Shown here: positions 7,522-15,145 of the stretch, in pieces | How the letters are laid out: each line of letters begins with the position of its first letter | Numbering within the stretch: the first letter of the stretch is position 1 | NCBI GenBank assembly: GCA_045535465.1 | Contig: JAZSLS010000091.1 | Span: forward strand, 1 to 36,423 | Reading direction: 5' to 3' | Length of the DNA: 36,423 nt | Source of the DNA: SIG636 sp045535465 | GTDB lineage: Bacteria; Bacillota; Clostridia; Oscillospirales; CAG-382 | Notes under the pieces: generated by a model | The model's database searches: none | What the model saw: the letters and a program-made list of their open reading frames with translations, nothing else | Told to the model about the DNA's origin: nothing | Position numbers and translations under genes: made by a program

Positions 7522-8835
7522 ATGGAAGCACTTAAGCAAAGTCTTGAAGGGGCAAGTATACTTTTAAGCTTGGGTATAGCCCTTATTGCAGGGCTTGTTC
7601 TTTCAAGAATAGTTAAGCGTTTTGGTATGCCTGCCGTTACGGGCTACCTTATAGCGGGTATACTTGTAGGGCCTTTCTGCCTTGGCGCTATCGGTATTGA
7701 AGGTTTGGGCTTTATCTCCTTGGAAAACGCCGAGGAATACGGAATACTTTCCGACCTTGCACTGGGCTTTATTGCCTTTGCCATAGGTAACGAGTTTAGG
7801 CTGTCCGAGCTTAAAGAAACCGGCAAGGCCGCCGTTGTTATAGGCTGTTTTCAAGCGTTTACTGCAACGTTGGTAGTAGATGCCGCACTTATAGGCTTGC
7901 ATTTTATCATTGGTGATAAAATATCGCTCCCTGTTGCTATCACCCTCGGCGCTATAGCTACGGCCACTGCTCCTGCAGCCACCTTAATGGTTGTTAAGCA
8001 GTACAAGGCAAAGGGCAAGCTTACAAAGCTTCTTTTGCCCATAGTTGCTTTGGACGACGCTGTTGGTCTTATCGTGTTTGCTGCTTCCTTTGGTGTGGCA
8101 AGAGCTATACAAAGCGGCAACTCCAATATTACCGCTATTATCCTTGAGCCTTTAATAGAGATAGTTGGTTCTCTTGTTCTTGGCTTTATTATGGGTTTGC
8201 TTCTTTCCTATGCTGAGAAGATGTTCACCTCCGGCAGTAAGCGTCTTTGTCTTGCGGTTACCGCAGTTACCTTTACCGTTGCGCTTTCTATGCTTAAGAT
8301 GGAGGTTGGCGGTATTCACGTTGGCTTCTCTTCCCTGCTTGTTTGTATGATGCTTGGTACTGTTTTCTGCAACATTTGTGATTTTTCTGCAGACATTATG
8401 GACAGAGCCGACAAATGGACAATGCCCTTGTACATACTTTTCTTTGTTCTCAGCGGTGCGGAGCTTGACCTTAGCATACTAGCCAACGGCGCCATAATTC
8501 TTATCGGTGTCATCTATATTATCACCCGTTCTATCGGCAAATACGGCGGTGCATATATCAGCGCAAGGGCTATGAGGCTTGACAAAAAGGTTACAAACAA
8601 TCTTGGCATCACTCTGCTTCCTCAGGCAGGCGTTGCCTTGGGTATGTGTACGATTGCCGCTGAAGAATTAGGCGGTACCGACGGCACTATGATACGTAAC
8701 ATTGTACTTTTCGGCGTTCTTATCTACGAGCTTATAGGCCCGACACTTACCAAGGGCGCTCTTATGCGTGCAGGGGATATTACTCCTCGCCCTGCTACTC
8801 CTCACGATAAAGACCAGCGAAAGAAAAAAGCTTAG
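7522..8835 (+). CDS. CPA2-type cation:proton antiporter (KefB/NapA-like membrane domain)
   Basis: 437 residues with about twelve membrane helices. The early segment (RIVKRFGMPAVTGYLIAG) and later TAPAATLMVVKQ and ALDDAVGLIVF segments match the Na+/H+ exchanger domain of the CPA2 superfamily. The Asp pair in ALDDAVG corresponds to the ion-binding aspartates of this fold. It lacks the C-terminal TrkA-N/RCK nucleotide-binding domain found in KefB/KefC, so it looks like a plain NapA/GerN-like exchanger rather than a gated K+ efflux system. GAAGGA lies 10 nt before the ATG. Single-gene unit with a strong promoter and a long terminator hairpin. The transported ion (Na+ or K+) cannot be decided from the sequence. 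Confidence 0.9.
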   Translation: MEALKQSLEGASILLSLGIALIAGLVLSRIVKRFGMPAVTGYLIAGILVGPFCLGAIGIEGLGFISLENAEEYGILSDLALGFIAFAIGNEFRLSELKETGKAAVVIGCFQAFTATLVVDAALIGLHFIIGDKISLPVAITLGAIATATAPAATLMVVKQYKAKGKLTKLLLPIVALDDAVGLIVFAASFGVARAIQSGNSNITAIILEPLIEIVGSLVLGFIMGLLLSYAEKMFTSGSKRLCLAVTAVTFTVALSMLKMEVGGIHVGFSSLLVCMMLGTVFCNICDFSADIMDRADKWTMPLYILFFVLSGAELDLSILANGAIILIGVIYIITRSIGKYGGAYISARAMRLDKKVTNNLGITLLPQAGVALGMCTIAAEELGGTDGTMIRNIVLFGVLIYELIGPTLTKGALMRAGDITPRPATPHDKDQRKKKA

Positions 8836-8841
8836 TCCTGT

Positions 8842-8886
8842 AACAAGTGGGCTGTAAAAAACCAAGTTTTTTACAGCCCACTTGTT
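8842..8886. terminator. Bidirectional terminator between convergent genes
   Basis: A perfect 21-bp inverted repeat (8842-8862 with 8866-8886) with a 3-nt loop lies between the antiporter (plus) and the lipoprotein (minus). A/T runs sit at the loop side and after the stem. It should stop transcription from both sides. Confidence 0.85.
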
Positions 8887-8890
8887 TATT

Positions 8891-9694
8891 TTATTCGTCT
8901 ACCATATTAATAACTATATTATCCTTACCCGCAAGGCAAGCCTTGTCTATCTCCGCAAACAAGTGCCATCCCATTTCGTTATCCGTGCCCATAAAGGGAA
9001 CTATACGGGCAATAGTCAAGGTAAGCGTATCGCCGGCAAGAACTGCGCTTCTCAGCTCGTGTGTTATAGAGCCGCTGCCCTCCATACCCGCCACAAGGAT
9101 AAGTACCTTGTTTTCAAAAAAACTGTCTTCATAGGTGTTTATAAGGGTTTTAAAGGTTGCGTTAAGAATGCTTTTGTTGTTGAGATAATAGGTAGTAAGC
9201 TCCGCAGGGGATGTAACAACCGTAGCACAGGGCAGCCCCATATCAAAATCATACCAGGTTTTTATCCATTTATAGCTTGCCTTAAGCCCTTCGCCCGCAA
9301 CAGGGTTAGAGGGTGCAGGGTTAGGGACACCCGGCGTAATATCGGGAACGGAAACGTCATCGTTGCTGTCATCGGCAGTAGTTTCATCGTTACTGTCATC
9401 GGTAGCAGTATCCTCATTACTGTCATCGGCGGAAGGTGCCTCCACACCGCTGTCTGCAGAAACGTTCTCCGCAGTTTCGTCGTGCGTAGTGTCATTTGTA
9501 ACTTCTCTGCTTTCTGTACCTTCTGTACCTTCTGCGCTTTCTGCGCCGACTTTGCTCTCTTCGTTATCAGCGCTTACGGCAGCGCTTACTTCAGAAGCTG
9601 CAGGCTTGCTTTCGCCTTCATTGCTCTTGCCACCGCAAGCACAAAGGGCAAGCACCATAGCAAAGCATATAATTAAAATAAGGCTTTTTTTCAT
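8891..9694 (-). CDS. Lipoprotein with acidic Ser/Asp linker and PrcB-like C-terminal domain
   Basis: 267 residues. The signal peptide ends in a lipobox (LCAC, Cys20), so the protein is probably lipid-anchored on the outer face of the membrane. Residues about 25-125 are a low-complexity Ser/Glu/Asp linker with repeated DDSN(D/E) units. The last 120 residues form a small domain with the pattern Ser-x-x-Glu-Leu near its start, Tyr-Glu-Asp-x-Phe-Phe-Glu-x-Lys-x-Leu-Ile-Leu-Val, then GSGSI, and Trp-x-x-Phe-x-Glu-x-Asp-Lys near the end. The same pattern occurs in the proteins at 13.2-17.8 kb. I compare it tentatively to the PrcB C-terminal domain of a treponemal protease complex. The start overlaps the stop of the upstream YitT-type gene by one base (TAATG), with AAGGAG inside that gene, so the two are coupled. 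Confidence 0.82.
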   Translation of the reverse strand: MKKSLILIICFAMVLALCACGGKSNEGESKPAASEVSAAVSADNEESKVGAESAEGTEGTESREVTNDTTHDETAENVSADSGVEAPSADDSNEDTATDDSNDETTADDSNDDVSVPDITPGVPNPAPSNPVAGEGLKASYKWIKTWYDFDMGLPCATVVTSPAELTTYYLNNKSILNATFKTLINTYEDSFFENKVLILVAGMEGSGSITHELRSAVLAGDTLTLTIARIVPFMGTDNEMGWHLFAEIDKACLAGKDNIVINMVDE

Positions 9695-10302
9695 TATTTT
9701 TTCTCCTTGGTTTTAATTTTTTGTATAAGGCTTATTATCTGCCCCGAAAGCACCACCGTTAAAAGGGAGTATATAATACGCTTTGGGGAGATATAAGTAA
9801 GTGACAGCCCCAGCACCGTAAGGTCAGTGGCTAAATATATCCATTTGATGTCAAGCTTTGTTATGTGAGAAAGACTCATTGCCAAAGCGTCGTCCCCGCA
9901 GGAAGCTCCGCCAACACGCACACAAATGCCACAGCCCACACCAATAAACAAAGCGCCGACCACGGCGGCAAGAAGCGGGTAGTTTGCAATTTGAGGAAAC
10001 AAGGGCGGAAAGCACTCGCAAAAGCGGTAAATGGCTGAAAAGCCAAGGCTTGCCACGGCAGAATAAACAATAAAGCGTTTGCCCAGCGTTTTTGCACCCA
10101 AAAGGTAGCAAAATGCGTTAAGGATAAAACCGCTTACTGCAGGGGATATCCCCCACCAATTGCCAAAAACCAAGCAAAGCCCCAAAACGCCGCCTTCGGT
10201 TACGTTTGACACGGAGTGTACGTTATAAAGCCCAAAGGCTTGTATTCCGCTTCCCAACAGCAAAACGACTATTGGCAGCAGATGTTTTTTTAAATTCTTC
10301 AT
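9694..10302 (-). CDS. YitT-family (DUF161) membrane protein
   Basis: 202 residues with about five hydrophobic helices and a short positively charged C-terminus. The segments GLYNVHSVSNVTEGGVLGL and RVGGASCGDDALA match the conserved glycine-rich positions of the YitT/YczE-like integral membrane family, whose biochemical role is not settled. It lacks the C-terminal DUF2179 cytoplasmic domain found in long YitT proteins. No Shine-Dalgarno site is visible before the ATG at 10302: the preceding bases are a GC hairpin and then TATAAT directly against the start. It lies 51 nt after the metallophosphoesterase gene on the same strand and overlaps the following lipoprotein gene by one base. Confidence 0.82.
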   Translation of the reverse strand: MKNLKKHLLPIVVLLLGSGIQAFGLYNVHSVSNVTEGGVLGLCLVFGNWWGISPAVSGFILNAFCYLLGAKTLGKRFIVYSAVASLGFSAIYRFCECFPPLFPQIANYPLLAAVVGALFIGVGCGICVRVGGASCGDDALAMSLSHITKLDIKWIYLATDLTVLGLSLTYISPKRIIYSLLTVVLSGQIISLIQKIKTKEKK

Positions 10303-10314
10303 ATTATACCGATA

Positions 10315-10336
10315 AGGGGCGGCAAAAGCCGCCCCT
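10315..10336. repeat. GC-rich hairpin between the dockerin-phosphoesterase and YitT-type genes
   Basis: A 9-bp stem (10315-10323 with 10328-10336) closed by a 4-nt A/T loop. It has no T-run on the minus strand, so it is not a classical terminator. It sits just upstream of a start codon with no visible ribosome site and may stabilise the upstream mRNA or limit translation. Confidence 0.5.
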
Positions 10337-10353
10337 CGTTACGTTTTAAGCTG

Positions 10354-12834
10354 TTATTTCTTAAGAACTGCCTTAAGACCGATGTAGTCAGCGGTGGAGA
10401 TGGACTTGTCGCCGTCAGAGTCAGCCGCTTCCTTGTATGCGCCTGTAAGAGTGGTGAGGCTCTTAAGAGAGAGACCAACCATAATGTAGTCAGCGGTGGA
10501 AACAATACCGTCACCGTCAACGTCGTTAGGAATAACTATGGTTATAGAATCCTTCATAACGTTGTCAACGTAGCAGCTTATCTTGTAGCCTGTGGCGATA
10601 ACAGCAGCGTTGTCAACCAAGTTACCCTTTGCATCGGTAACACGAAGGTCCTTGTTGGTGAAGGAAGCCTTAAGAGCTTCGGCGGTGGTAAGTGCCTTTT
10701 GATCCAAATATTCAACACCCGAAAGGTCGCTACCGTCTATCGGAACGAGAACGGTAGGCTCCTCAGGCTCGGTACCGGGGATAGTGGGAGTAACGTTTGT
10801 TTCACCGGGGGCTGCAGTATAGATAGCTATCTTACCGCTGTCAAGAGTGAAATACTTGCCCACGGCAAGCTTTGCCATAAGGTCGCTGTACTTAGCATAG
10901 CTCTTATTTATAAGAAGCACGCAGCCGTTTGCGGGAATGGCGGTTTCATTCTTGGGGTTACCGTCGGTATTCTGAGCGGTAACCTTATATGCGCCACTTG
11001 AATCCCTTACACCCGTAATGGTAACGTTGCCGGAGAACAGCCAACCGCCGTTTTTAATGGTAGCGCCGTAAGCGGGAGTATAGGCGTTAACCATATGTGC
11101 GGAAGCGTAGCCAACGTTAACGTTGCTTATCTCAAAGGTTTCGGGAGTCTTAACGTCGGTAGTGGTGTAGGATGCGGTGTAGCCGGCAAGGTTTATCCAG
11201 CCGGTAAAGCCGTTGTAGCGCACTCTGCCCCATACGCCGTTAGCAGCGTTAACCTCTACAAGAGTGCCGGAGGGGATAGAGGTAAGAGTAGCCGCGCTGT
11301 CATCAAAGGTTTCCTTAACGTTAAGCTTTGCCTTTGTGGTATAGATACCTGTGTTTATATCGTTGTAACGAAGCTTTTTGGGGATGTTAACGGTTTCGTA
11401 AAGCTGATAATTAGCGGCAGTACCGTCGGAGCTTACGGCAACCTCCATAGTAATGCCTCTCTCGTCAAAGTTGAGTATTGCACCGCCGGCAAAGTTTTTG
11501 TTTGCATAGGTGTTAAGACCAACGCCTTTGGGACCGGTAATCAAAGGACGGTCTCCTGTATTGGTAATAGCAGATGCTTGTAGTATGTAAGTGCCTTTTT
11601 CGGGGTCAGTATTGGTCTCCCAGTTAACGAGAGAACCTGTGCGGAAATAGATATGGTTGTCACCGCAAAGGAATATATCAACGTTTGCAGCTTCAAGCCA
11701 CGCCTTGTAGTCGTCATAATATCTGTTTTCGCCGTTGGCACCGTTAAACAGATTAAGATGCTCGGAAGCGATAAGGTAATCATACTTACCCTTGTTGGCT
11801 TCTATAACACTGTTTGCCCAGTTAAAAGCGGTGGTCTTTTCAGCGGAAGCGGTCATTGCGTAGTAGTCAAACACTATAAACAGTACACGGTTGTAAAGGA
11901 ACCAGTAGGTACGACCGTTAAGGTCTTCCTTAGCGCCGGTTATCTGCTTGCCTGCATATGAACCCGTGCCGGGGTCGAAAAGCTGGCTGGAGGAAGCGCC
12001 TATGTACTGAGAATAGCCGTCTGCGTTAAGGTAGCCGCTGATACGGGAGGAGGTCTGAACGTAACTGTTCTTAGGGAAGTTGTTGGTTGCACGCATATAC
12101 TCCGCACCCTTCCAATACTGGGAATAGGTAGAGTCGCCGCCCATCATACTGTCGTAAACGTCGTGGTTACCTGTGGTAAACGCCCAAGGATACTTCTTCA
12201 TAGAGGAGTTGTTATAAAGTGTTTGCCAGAAGGTATGTCTTTCGCCGCTGTTAACAACGTCACCGGTGTTAAAGTGCAAGCCTATTTCATAGTCAGCCAA
12301 AGAGGCAACGTATTTTACGGTATCCTCAAAACGGGTAGATTTGTTGGTTTCGTTGCTGGTAATGTGTACGTCAGAGGTCCACATAATGGAAAACTTATCC
12401 TGACCTGCTGTTTTAAATGCGTAGGTATCGGAATAACCGCCCTTGCCGTCACAAACTCTGTAAATGTAATTGGTGTTGGGAGTCAGGTTTGTAAGGTTTA
12501 CGCTGTAATGGATGAACTTAGTGGTATAACGGGCAGAGCTGTTAGAGGTAGTGGTATGCCTGTTGTAAAACCACAAATAGTCATCGGTGTCCTGAGTGCC
12601 TGTAGCCTTGGTAGCGGATGCAAAGGATGTATCCGTTGCCTTGGTGTATTCCACGTAACAACCTGTATAACCGGGGTTAGCGTGGAAGCTTATGTTCATC
12701 TGCGTGTTCATATTTTCACCGGGGTTGGTGATTATCATATACACGTTAGAGGATGCTGCGGAAACAAGCAAATTAGTTCCGAAGCAAGGTATGCAAAGAG
12801 CGATAACGAGAAGTATAACAAGCAGCTTCTTCAT
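10354..12834 (-). CDS. Secreted metallophosphoesterase with SH3b and C-terminal dockerin
   Basis: 826 residues. The signal peptide is about 1-27 (VSAAS end). Residues about 30-143 form a fibronectin-III/purple-acid-phosphatase-like N-terminal domain. A calcineurin-like phosphoesterase domain follows: Asp155-Val-His157, Gly-Asp192, GNHD (222-225), a later Glu-His in ASEHLN, and GDNH, together the expected bimetal ligands. Then come a bacterial SH3 domain (around LNVKETFDDSAATLTS), a beta-rich region, a Pro/Glu linker, and two calcium-loop repeats at the C-terminus (DVDGDGIVSTADY and DSDGDKSISTADY). The last two form a type I dockerin-like module. Such modules dock enzymes onto cohesin scaffolds. 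Start at ATG 12834 with AAAGG upstream at a somewhat long spacing. The substrate (phosphate esters, nucleotides or phosphodiesters at the cell surface) is unknown. Confidence 0.88.
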   Translation of the reverse strand: MKKLLVILLVIALCIPCFGTNLLVSAASSNVYMIITNPGENMNTQMNISFHANPGYTGCYVEYTKATDTSFASATKATGTQDTDDYLWFYNRHTTTSNSSARYTTKFIHYSVNLTNLTPNTNYIYRVCDGKGGYSDTYAFKTAGQDKFSIMWTSDVHITSNETNKSTRFEDTVKYVASLADYEIGLHFNTGDVVNSGERHTFWQTLYNNSSMKKYPWAFTTGNHDVYDSMMGGDSTYSQYWKGAEYMRATNNFPKNSYVQTSSRISGYLNADGYSQYIGASSSQLFDPGTGSYAGKQITGAKEDLNGRTYWFLYNRVLFIVFDYYAMTASAEKTTAFNWANSVIEANKGKYDYLIASEHLNLFNGANGENRYYDDYKAWLEAANVDIFLCGDNHIYFRTGSLVNWETNTDPEKGTYILQASAITNTGDRPLITGPKGVGLNTYANKNFAGGAILNFDERGITMEVAVSSDGTAANYQLYETVNIPKKLRYNDINTGIYTTKAKLNVKETFDDSAATLTSIPSGTLVEVNAANGVWGRVRYNGFTGWINLAGYTASYTTTDVKTPETFEISNVNVGYASAHMVNAYTPAYGATIKNGGWLFSGNVTITGVRDSSGAYKVTAQNTDGNPKNETAIPANGCVLLINKSYAKYSDLMAKLAVGKYFTLDSGKIAIYTAAPGETNVTPTIPGTEPEEPTVLVPIDGSDLSGVEYLDQKALTTAEALKASFTNKDLRVTDAKGNLVDNAAVIATGYKISCYVDNVMKDSITIVIPNDVDGDGIVSTADYIMVGLSLKSLTTLTGAYKEAADSDGDKSISTADYIGLKAVLKK

Positions 12835-12885
12835 AATCGTACCAAACCTTTCTGCAGGCAAAAGCCTTATTTTAGTTTACCCTTA

Positions 12886-12915
12886 ATTATATCAACAAAA
12901 ATCAGTTTTTGTCAA
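12886..12915 (-). promoter_or_regulatory. Promoter of the dockerin-phosphoesterase gene
   Basis: Minus-strand TTGACA (12915-12910) and TGA-TATAAT (12891-12886) with an 18-nt spacer and an extended -10 TG. It lies about 52 nt upstream of the start codon. Confidence 0.8.
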
Positions 12916-13009
12916 TGTTGCTATTATATAATAAATGCCCTTAATAATAGTGCAAAGTGCCGAAACGGCAGTCTTTGCTCTGAAGCAGAGTGAGAGAAAC
13001 GAAGCTATT

Positions 13010-13183
13010 TTTTACGAAAAACAAGTGTCGGCGTAGTGACCTACGACAGCGAAGTTTTTCGTAAAAGTGCCCTGAATATAATAAAACTCAACGTTTCAAC
13101 GCTAAAACGCCTCCCGTAACACTACGAGAGGCATTTTGTGTTTATCGGTTCTTATTTCCTCAGGGCACGTAAAGAGCAAGTTT
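13010..13183 (+). repeat. Structured repeat family 1, copy A
   Basis: About 175 bp, repeated in inverted orientation at 26018-26192 with most positions identical. Stem 1 pairs 13012-13022 with 13054-13064 and encloses a CGTAG/CTACG stem (13032-13036, 13041-13045). An outer stem (GTGCCCTGA 13067-13075 with TCAGGGCAC 13160-13168) encloses stem 2 (13104-13113 with 13128-13137). Three base pairs of stem 1 change on both sides between the copies, so pairing is kept. No protein is encoded. Confidence 0.8.
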
Positions 13184-13202
13184 GTCTCGCCCTGAAGCAA
13201 AA

Positions 13203-13223
13203 CGGTGCGCTTTTTGCGCACCG
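13203..13223 (-). terminator. Terminator of the sigma-serpin operon
   Basis: An 8-bp GC-rich stem (13203-13210 with 13216-13223) with a 5-nt loop lies 26 nt after the stop of the dockerin gene. On the minus strand only four T residues follow, so it is a moderate terminator. Confidence 0.6.
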
Positions 13224-13248
13224 CTTTGCCTCATTTTCCCTTTTCGCT

Positions 13249-14427
13249 CTATTCACAATCGGTAATTTCTTCAAAGCTGAAATTAAGCACCGTTTCGGGG
13301 TCTATGCCACCAAACATATACTTTTCAAGACTTATAAATATATGCCAGCATCCTTCGGTATCGGGCATAGAGTCCACCTCAAGCCTGTTCAGGCTTACGT
13401 TAAAAGACGGCACGTTCTTGTCAACGTTGTATCTGCCGTCTACGTGGTAGCGTACCTTTGCAGGATTTTCGGGGGTAACTATTACCATAATATAACGGTG
13501 GTCAAACGTCCCCTTATACCAGCCTCCCCCGTGAGCCGCATTATAGCTGTCCACACCGGGAAGCGACGCATTAAAGTCATACTTTGCGCCTTCCATATAC
13601 GCATCATACTCCTCGTCGCTTTTTATAAAGTGAATTTCGGGAGCGGTGGGAGCGTTACCGTCGGTGGAAGGAGTAAAGCGAGATTCCACGCCGAAGGAAT
13701 ATCTGCTGTCGCAAACAAAATATTCTGTGGTGTAAAGTTCTTTGGTCTTTATCTTGTCGTCGGGTACGTCGTATTTCTTCTCAACAGCTACCATAACGGT
13801 AGAAAATACCATATCGGTGTCCTGACATTCGGGAGAAACCCTTTCAACGGCTACGGTAAGCCCGTCTGCGTCCTTTATAACGTGGTCTGCCTTGAAATCC
13901 TCGGAGCTGCTGTGGGAGCCGTAAAGCCCGATTATAAGCATTTTGCTTTCAAAAAACGCACCGTCAATACGCTCAATAAGCTTAATGGTTTCAAGGGGTG
14001 TGTCTACGTAATAGTCCCCTTCGAGATCCATATCGCCCCAGAAAGCGTTATACTCATCCAAGGAACGAACCACCACGGTTGACTTTGTGGGGCACCAACG
14101 CTCACTGTCAAAGTACTGTCTTGGTATACCGCTTACGGTCACCCCGTCAAAGGGTATTAAGGCTTCGCCCTGCTCAAGACCTGCATCATACTTTAGCACC
14201 ATAGCCGCATCCAGGTTATCCACGTCACCGTCACCGTTGGCGTCGCCGCCTTCCGCTGTGTCGGTAAGTCCTGCATCGTATTTAAGTATCAGGGCAGAAT
14301 CCAAATTGTCTGTCAGCCCGTCACCGTTTACGTCACAGAAGAACTCAACGCCCTCTGCCGATGCGGCAAAGGCAAATGCGCCTATTACAAATGAGAATGT
14401 CAAAAGTAAAACTATAAGCTTTTTCAT
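13249..14427 (-). CDS. Secreted dockerin protein with two PrcB-like domains
   Basis: 392 residues. Signal peptide about 1-24 (FAFAASAEG end). Residues about 25-90 hold two calcium-loop repeats (DVNGDGLTDNLDSALILKYD and DANGDGDVDNLDAAMVLKYD), a type I dockerin-like module at the N-terminus instead of the usual C-terminus. Two small domains follow. The first has VRSLDEYNAF, then GAFFESKMLIIGLYGS. The second has IKSDEEYDAY, and GCWHIFISLEK near its end. They match, at pattern level, domains in the upstream lipoprotein and serpin genes. Last gene of the four-gene sigma operon; its ribosome site AAGGAG includes the upstream stop codon region, 7 nt away. An ATG two codons earlier (14433) is an alternative start but is only 4 nt from the site. 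The function is unknown; surface protease control is an inference. Confidence 0.85.
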   Translation of the reverse strand: MKKLIVLLLTFSFVIGAFAFAASAEGVEFFCDVNGDGLTDNLDSALILKYDAGLTDTAEGGDANGDGDVDNLDAAMVLKYDAGLEQGEALIPFDGVTVSGIPRQYFDSERWCPTKSTVVVRSLDEYNAFWGDMDLEGDYYVDTPLETIKLIERIDGAFFESKMLIIGLYGSHSSSEDFKADHVIKDADGLTVAVERVSPECQDTDMVFSTVMVAVEKKYDVPDDKIKTKELYTTEYFVCDSRYSFGVESRFTPSTDGNAPTAPEIHFIKSDEEYDAYMEGAKYDFNASLPGVDSYNAAHGGGWYKGTFDHRYIMVIVTPENPAKVRYHVDGRYNVDKNVPSFNVSLNRLEVDSMPDTEGCWHIFISLEKYMFGGIDPETVLNFSFEEITDCE

Positions 14428-14434
14428 AACCATA

Positions 14435-15121
14435 CTACTCCTTTCCGAAGGATTCCTTTGTAATTAAATTAAGTACTGCATTTTCAGCATCGTAGGATTT
14501 ATCAAGCTCAACAAACAAAAACCATTGAGCTAAATCGTCCGTTACTGCAACCTCCCATTCGGAAGTTTCCGGATGATACGTAGCGTAAGGGTAGTTTTTG
14601 TCTATAAGCACGTTCAGTATACGAGTATCCTCCGACTCGGTAAAATAAACGTCCTTAACGCTTACTATGATAGAGCCGCTTTCCATTTCCACGTCCACGA
14701 TAAGCAGGTCTTTGCTTTCAAAAAACGCCTCGTCATAAGCTGACAGTGCCTCTGTCAAGGCATCGTTTGAATGATTCTCGTCGTCGTACAAAGTGTTTTC
14801 AAGAAAGCTGTCAAGCTCTGCCTTGGTGAGAATAAGCGTAGTGTCATCCTCGAAATGGTTCACGTTGTCAAAGTAGTCAAAACGCTCTTCCCTTGCAGTA
14901 AATTCCACCGACGTTCTCGGCTCTTCACTCTCGGCGGAGTCTTCGCTTGATACCGTTTCTTCCGTCGAGCTTTGCTCTACGGTATCCTCGGAGCTATGTT
15001 CCTCAGAAGAAGATGCAACACTGTTTTCAGATACGTCGTCTTTTACGTCTTTTTCGTTGCAACCCCAAAAAACAAACGCCAAAGCCACGAAAACCGCAAC
15101 CAAAACTATAAGCTTTTTCAT
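14435..15121 (-). CDS. Lipoprotein with PrcB-like domain, third gene of sigma-serpin operon
   Basis: 228 residues. A hydrophobic signal ends in FWGC (Cys21), a plausible lipobox. Residues about 28-75 are a Ser/Glu-rich acidic stalk. The C-terminal 145 residues carry the same small domain seen in neighbouring proteins: LTKAELDSFL, AYDEAFFESKDLLIV, ESGSI, and AQWFLFVELDK. The family resemblance to the lipoprotein at 8.9 kb is strong (YEDSFFENKVLILV, GSGSI, WHLFAEIDK). AAAGGAG lies 9 nt before the ATG at 15121, and the gene starts 24 nt after the serpin gene ends. It probably sits on the outer membrane face next to the membrane-anchored serpin. No enzyme motif is visible. Confidence 0.82.
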   Translation of the reverse strand: MKKLIVLVAVFVALAFVFWGCNEKDVKDDVSENSVASSSEEHSSEDTVEQSSTEETVSSEDSAESEEPRTSVEFTAREERFDYFDNVNHFEDDTTLILTKAELDSFLENTLYDDENHSNDALTEALSAYDEAFFESKDLLIVDVEMESGSIIVSVKDVYFTESEDTRILNVLIDKNYPYATYHPETSEWEVAVTDDLAQWFLFVELDKSYDAENAVLNLITKESFGKE

Positions 15122-15145
15122 CGATACACGCTCCTTTCACGTCTT

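Larger units (their letters stand above)
12916..13248. other. Non-coding interval between the phosphoesterase promoter and the dockerin gene
   Basis: I see no gene here. From left to right it holds an A/T-rich stretch, small hairpins (GCCG-AAA-CGGC; CTCTG/CAGAG at 12978-12990), repeat family 1 copy A (13010-13183), and a terminator hairpin (13203-13223) for the minus-strand operon that ends at 13249. Confidence 0.7.

Noticed and set aside
14427..14433. ATG at 14433 as start of the dockerin protein
   Set aside because: Only 4 nt from the ribosome site, while ATG 14427 is 10 nt away and gives the usual MKKL signal start; kept as an alternative, not excluded.
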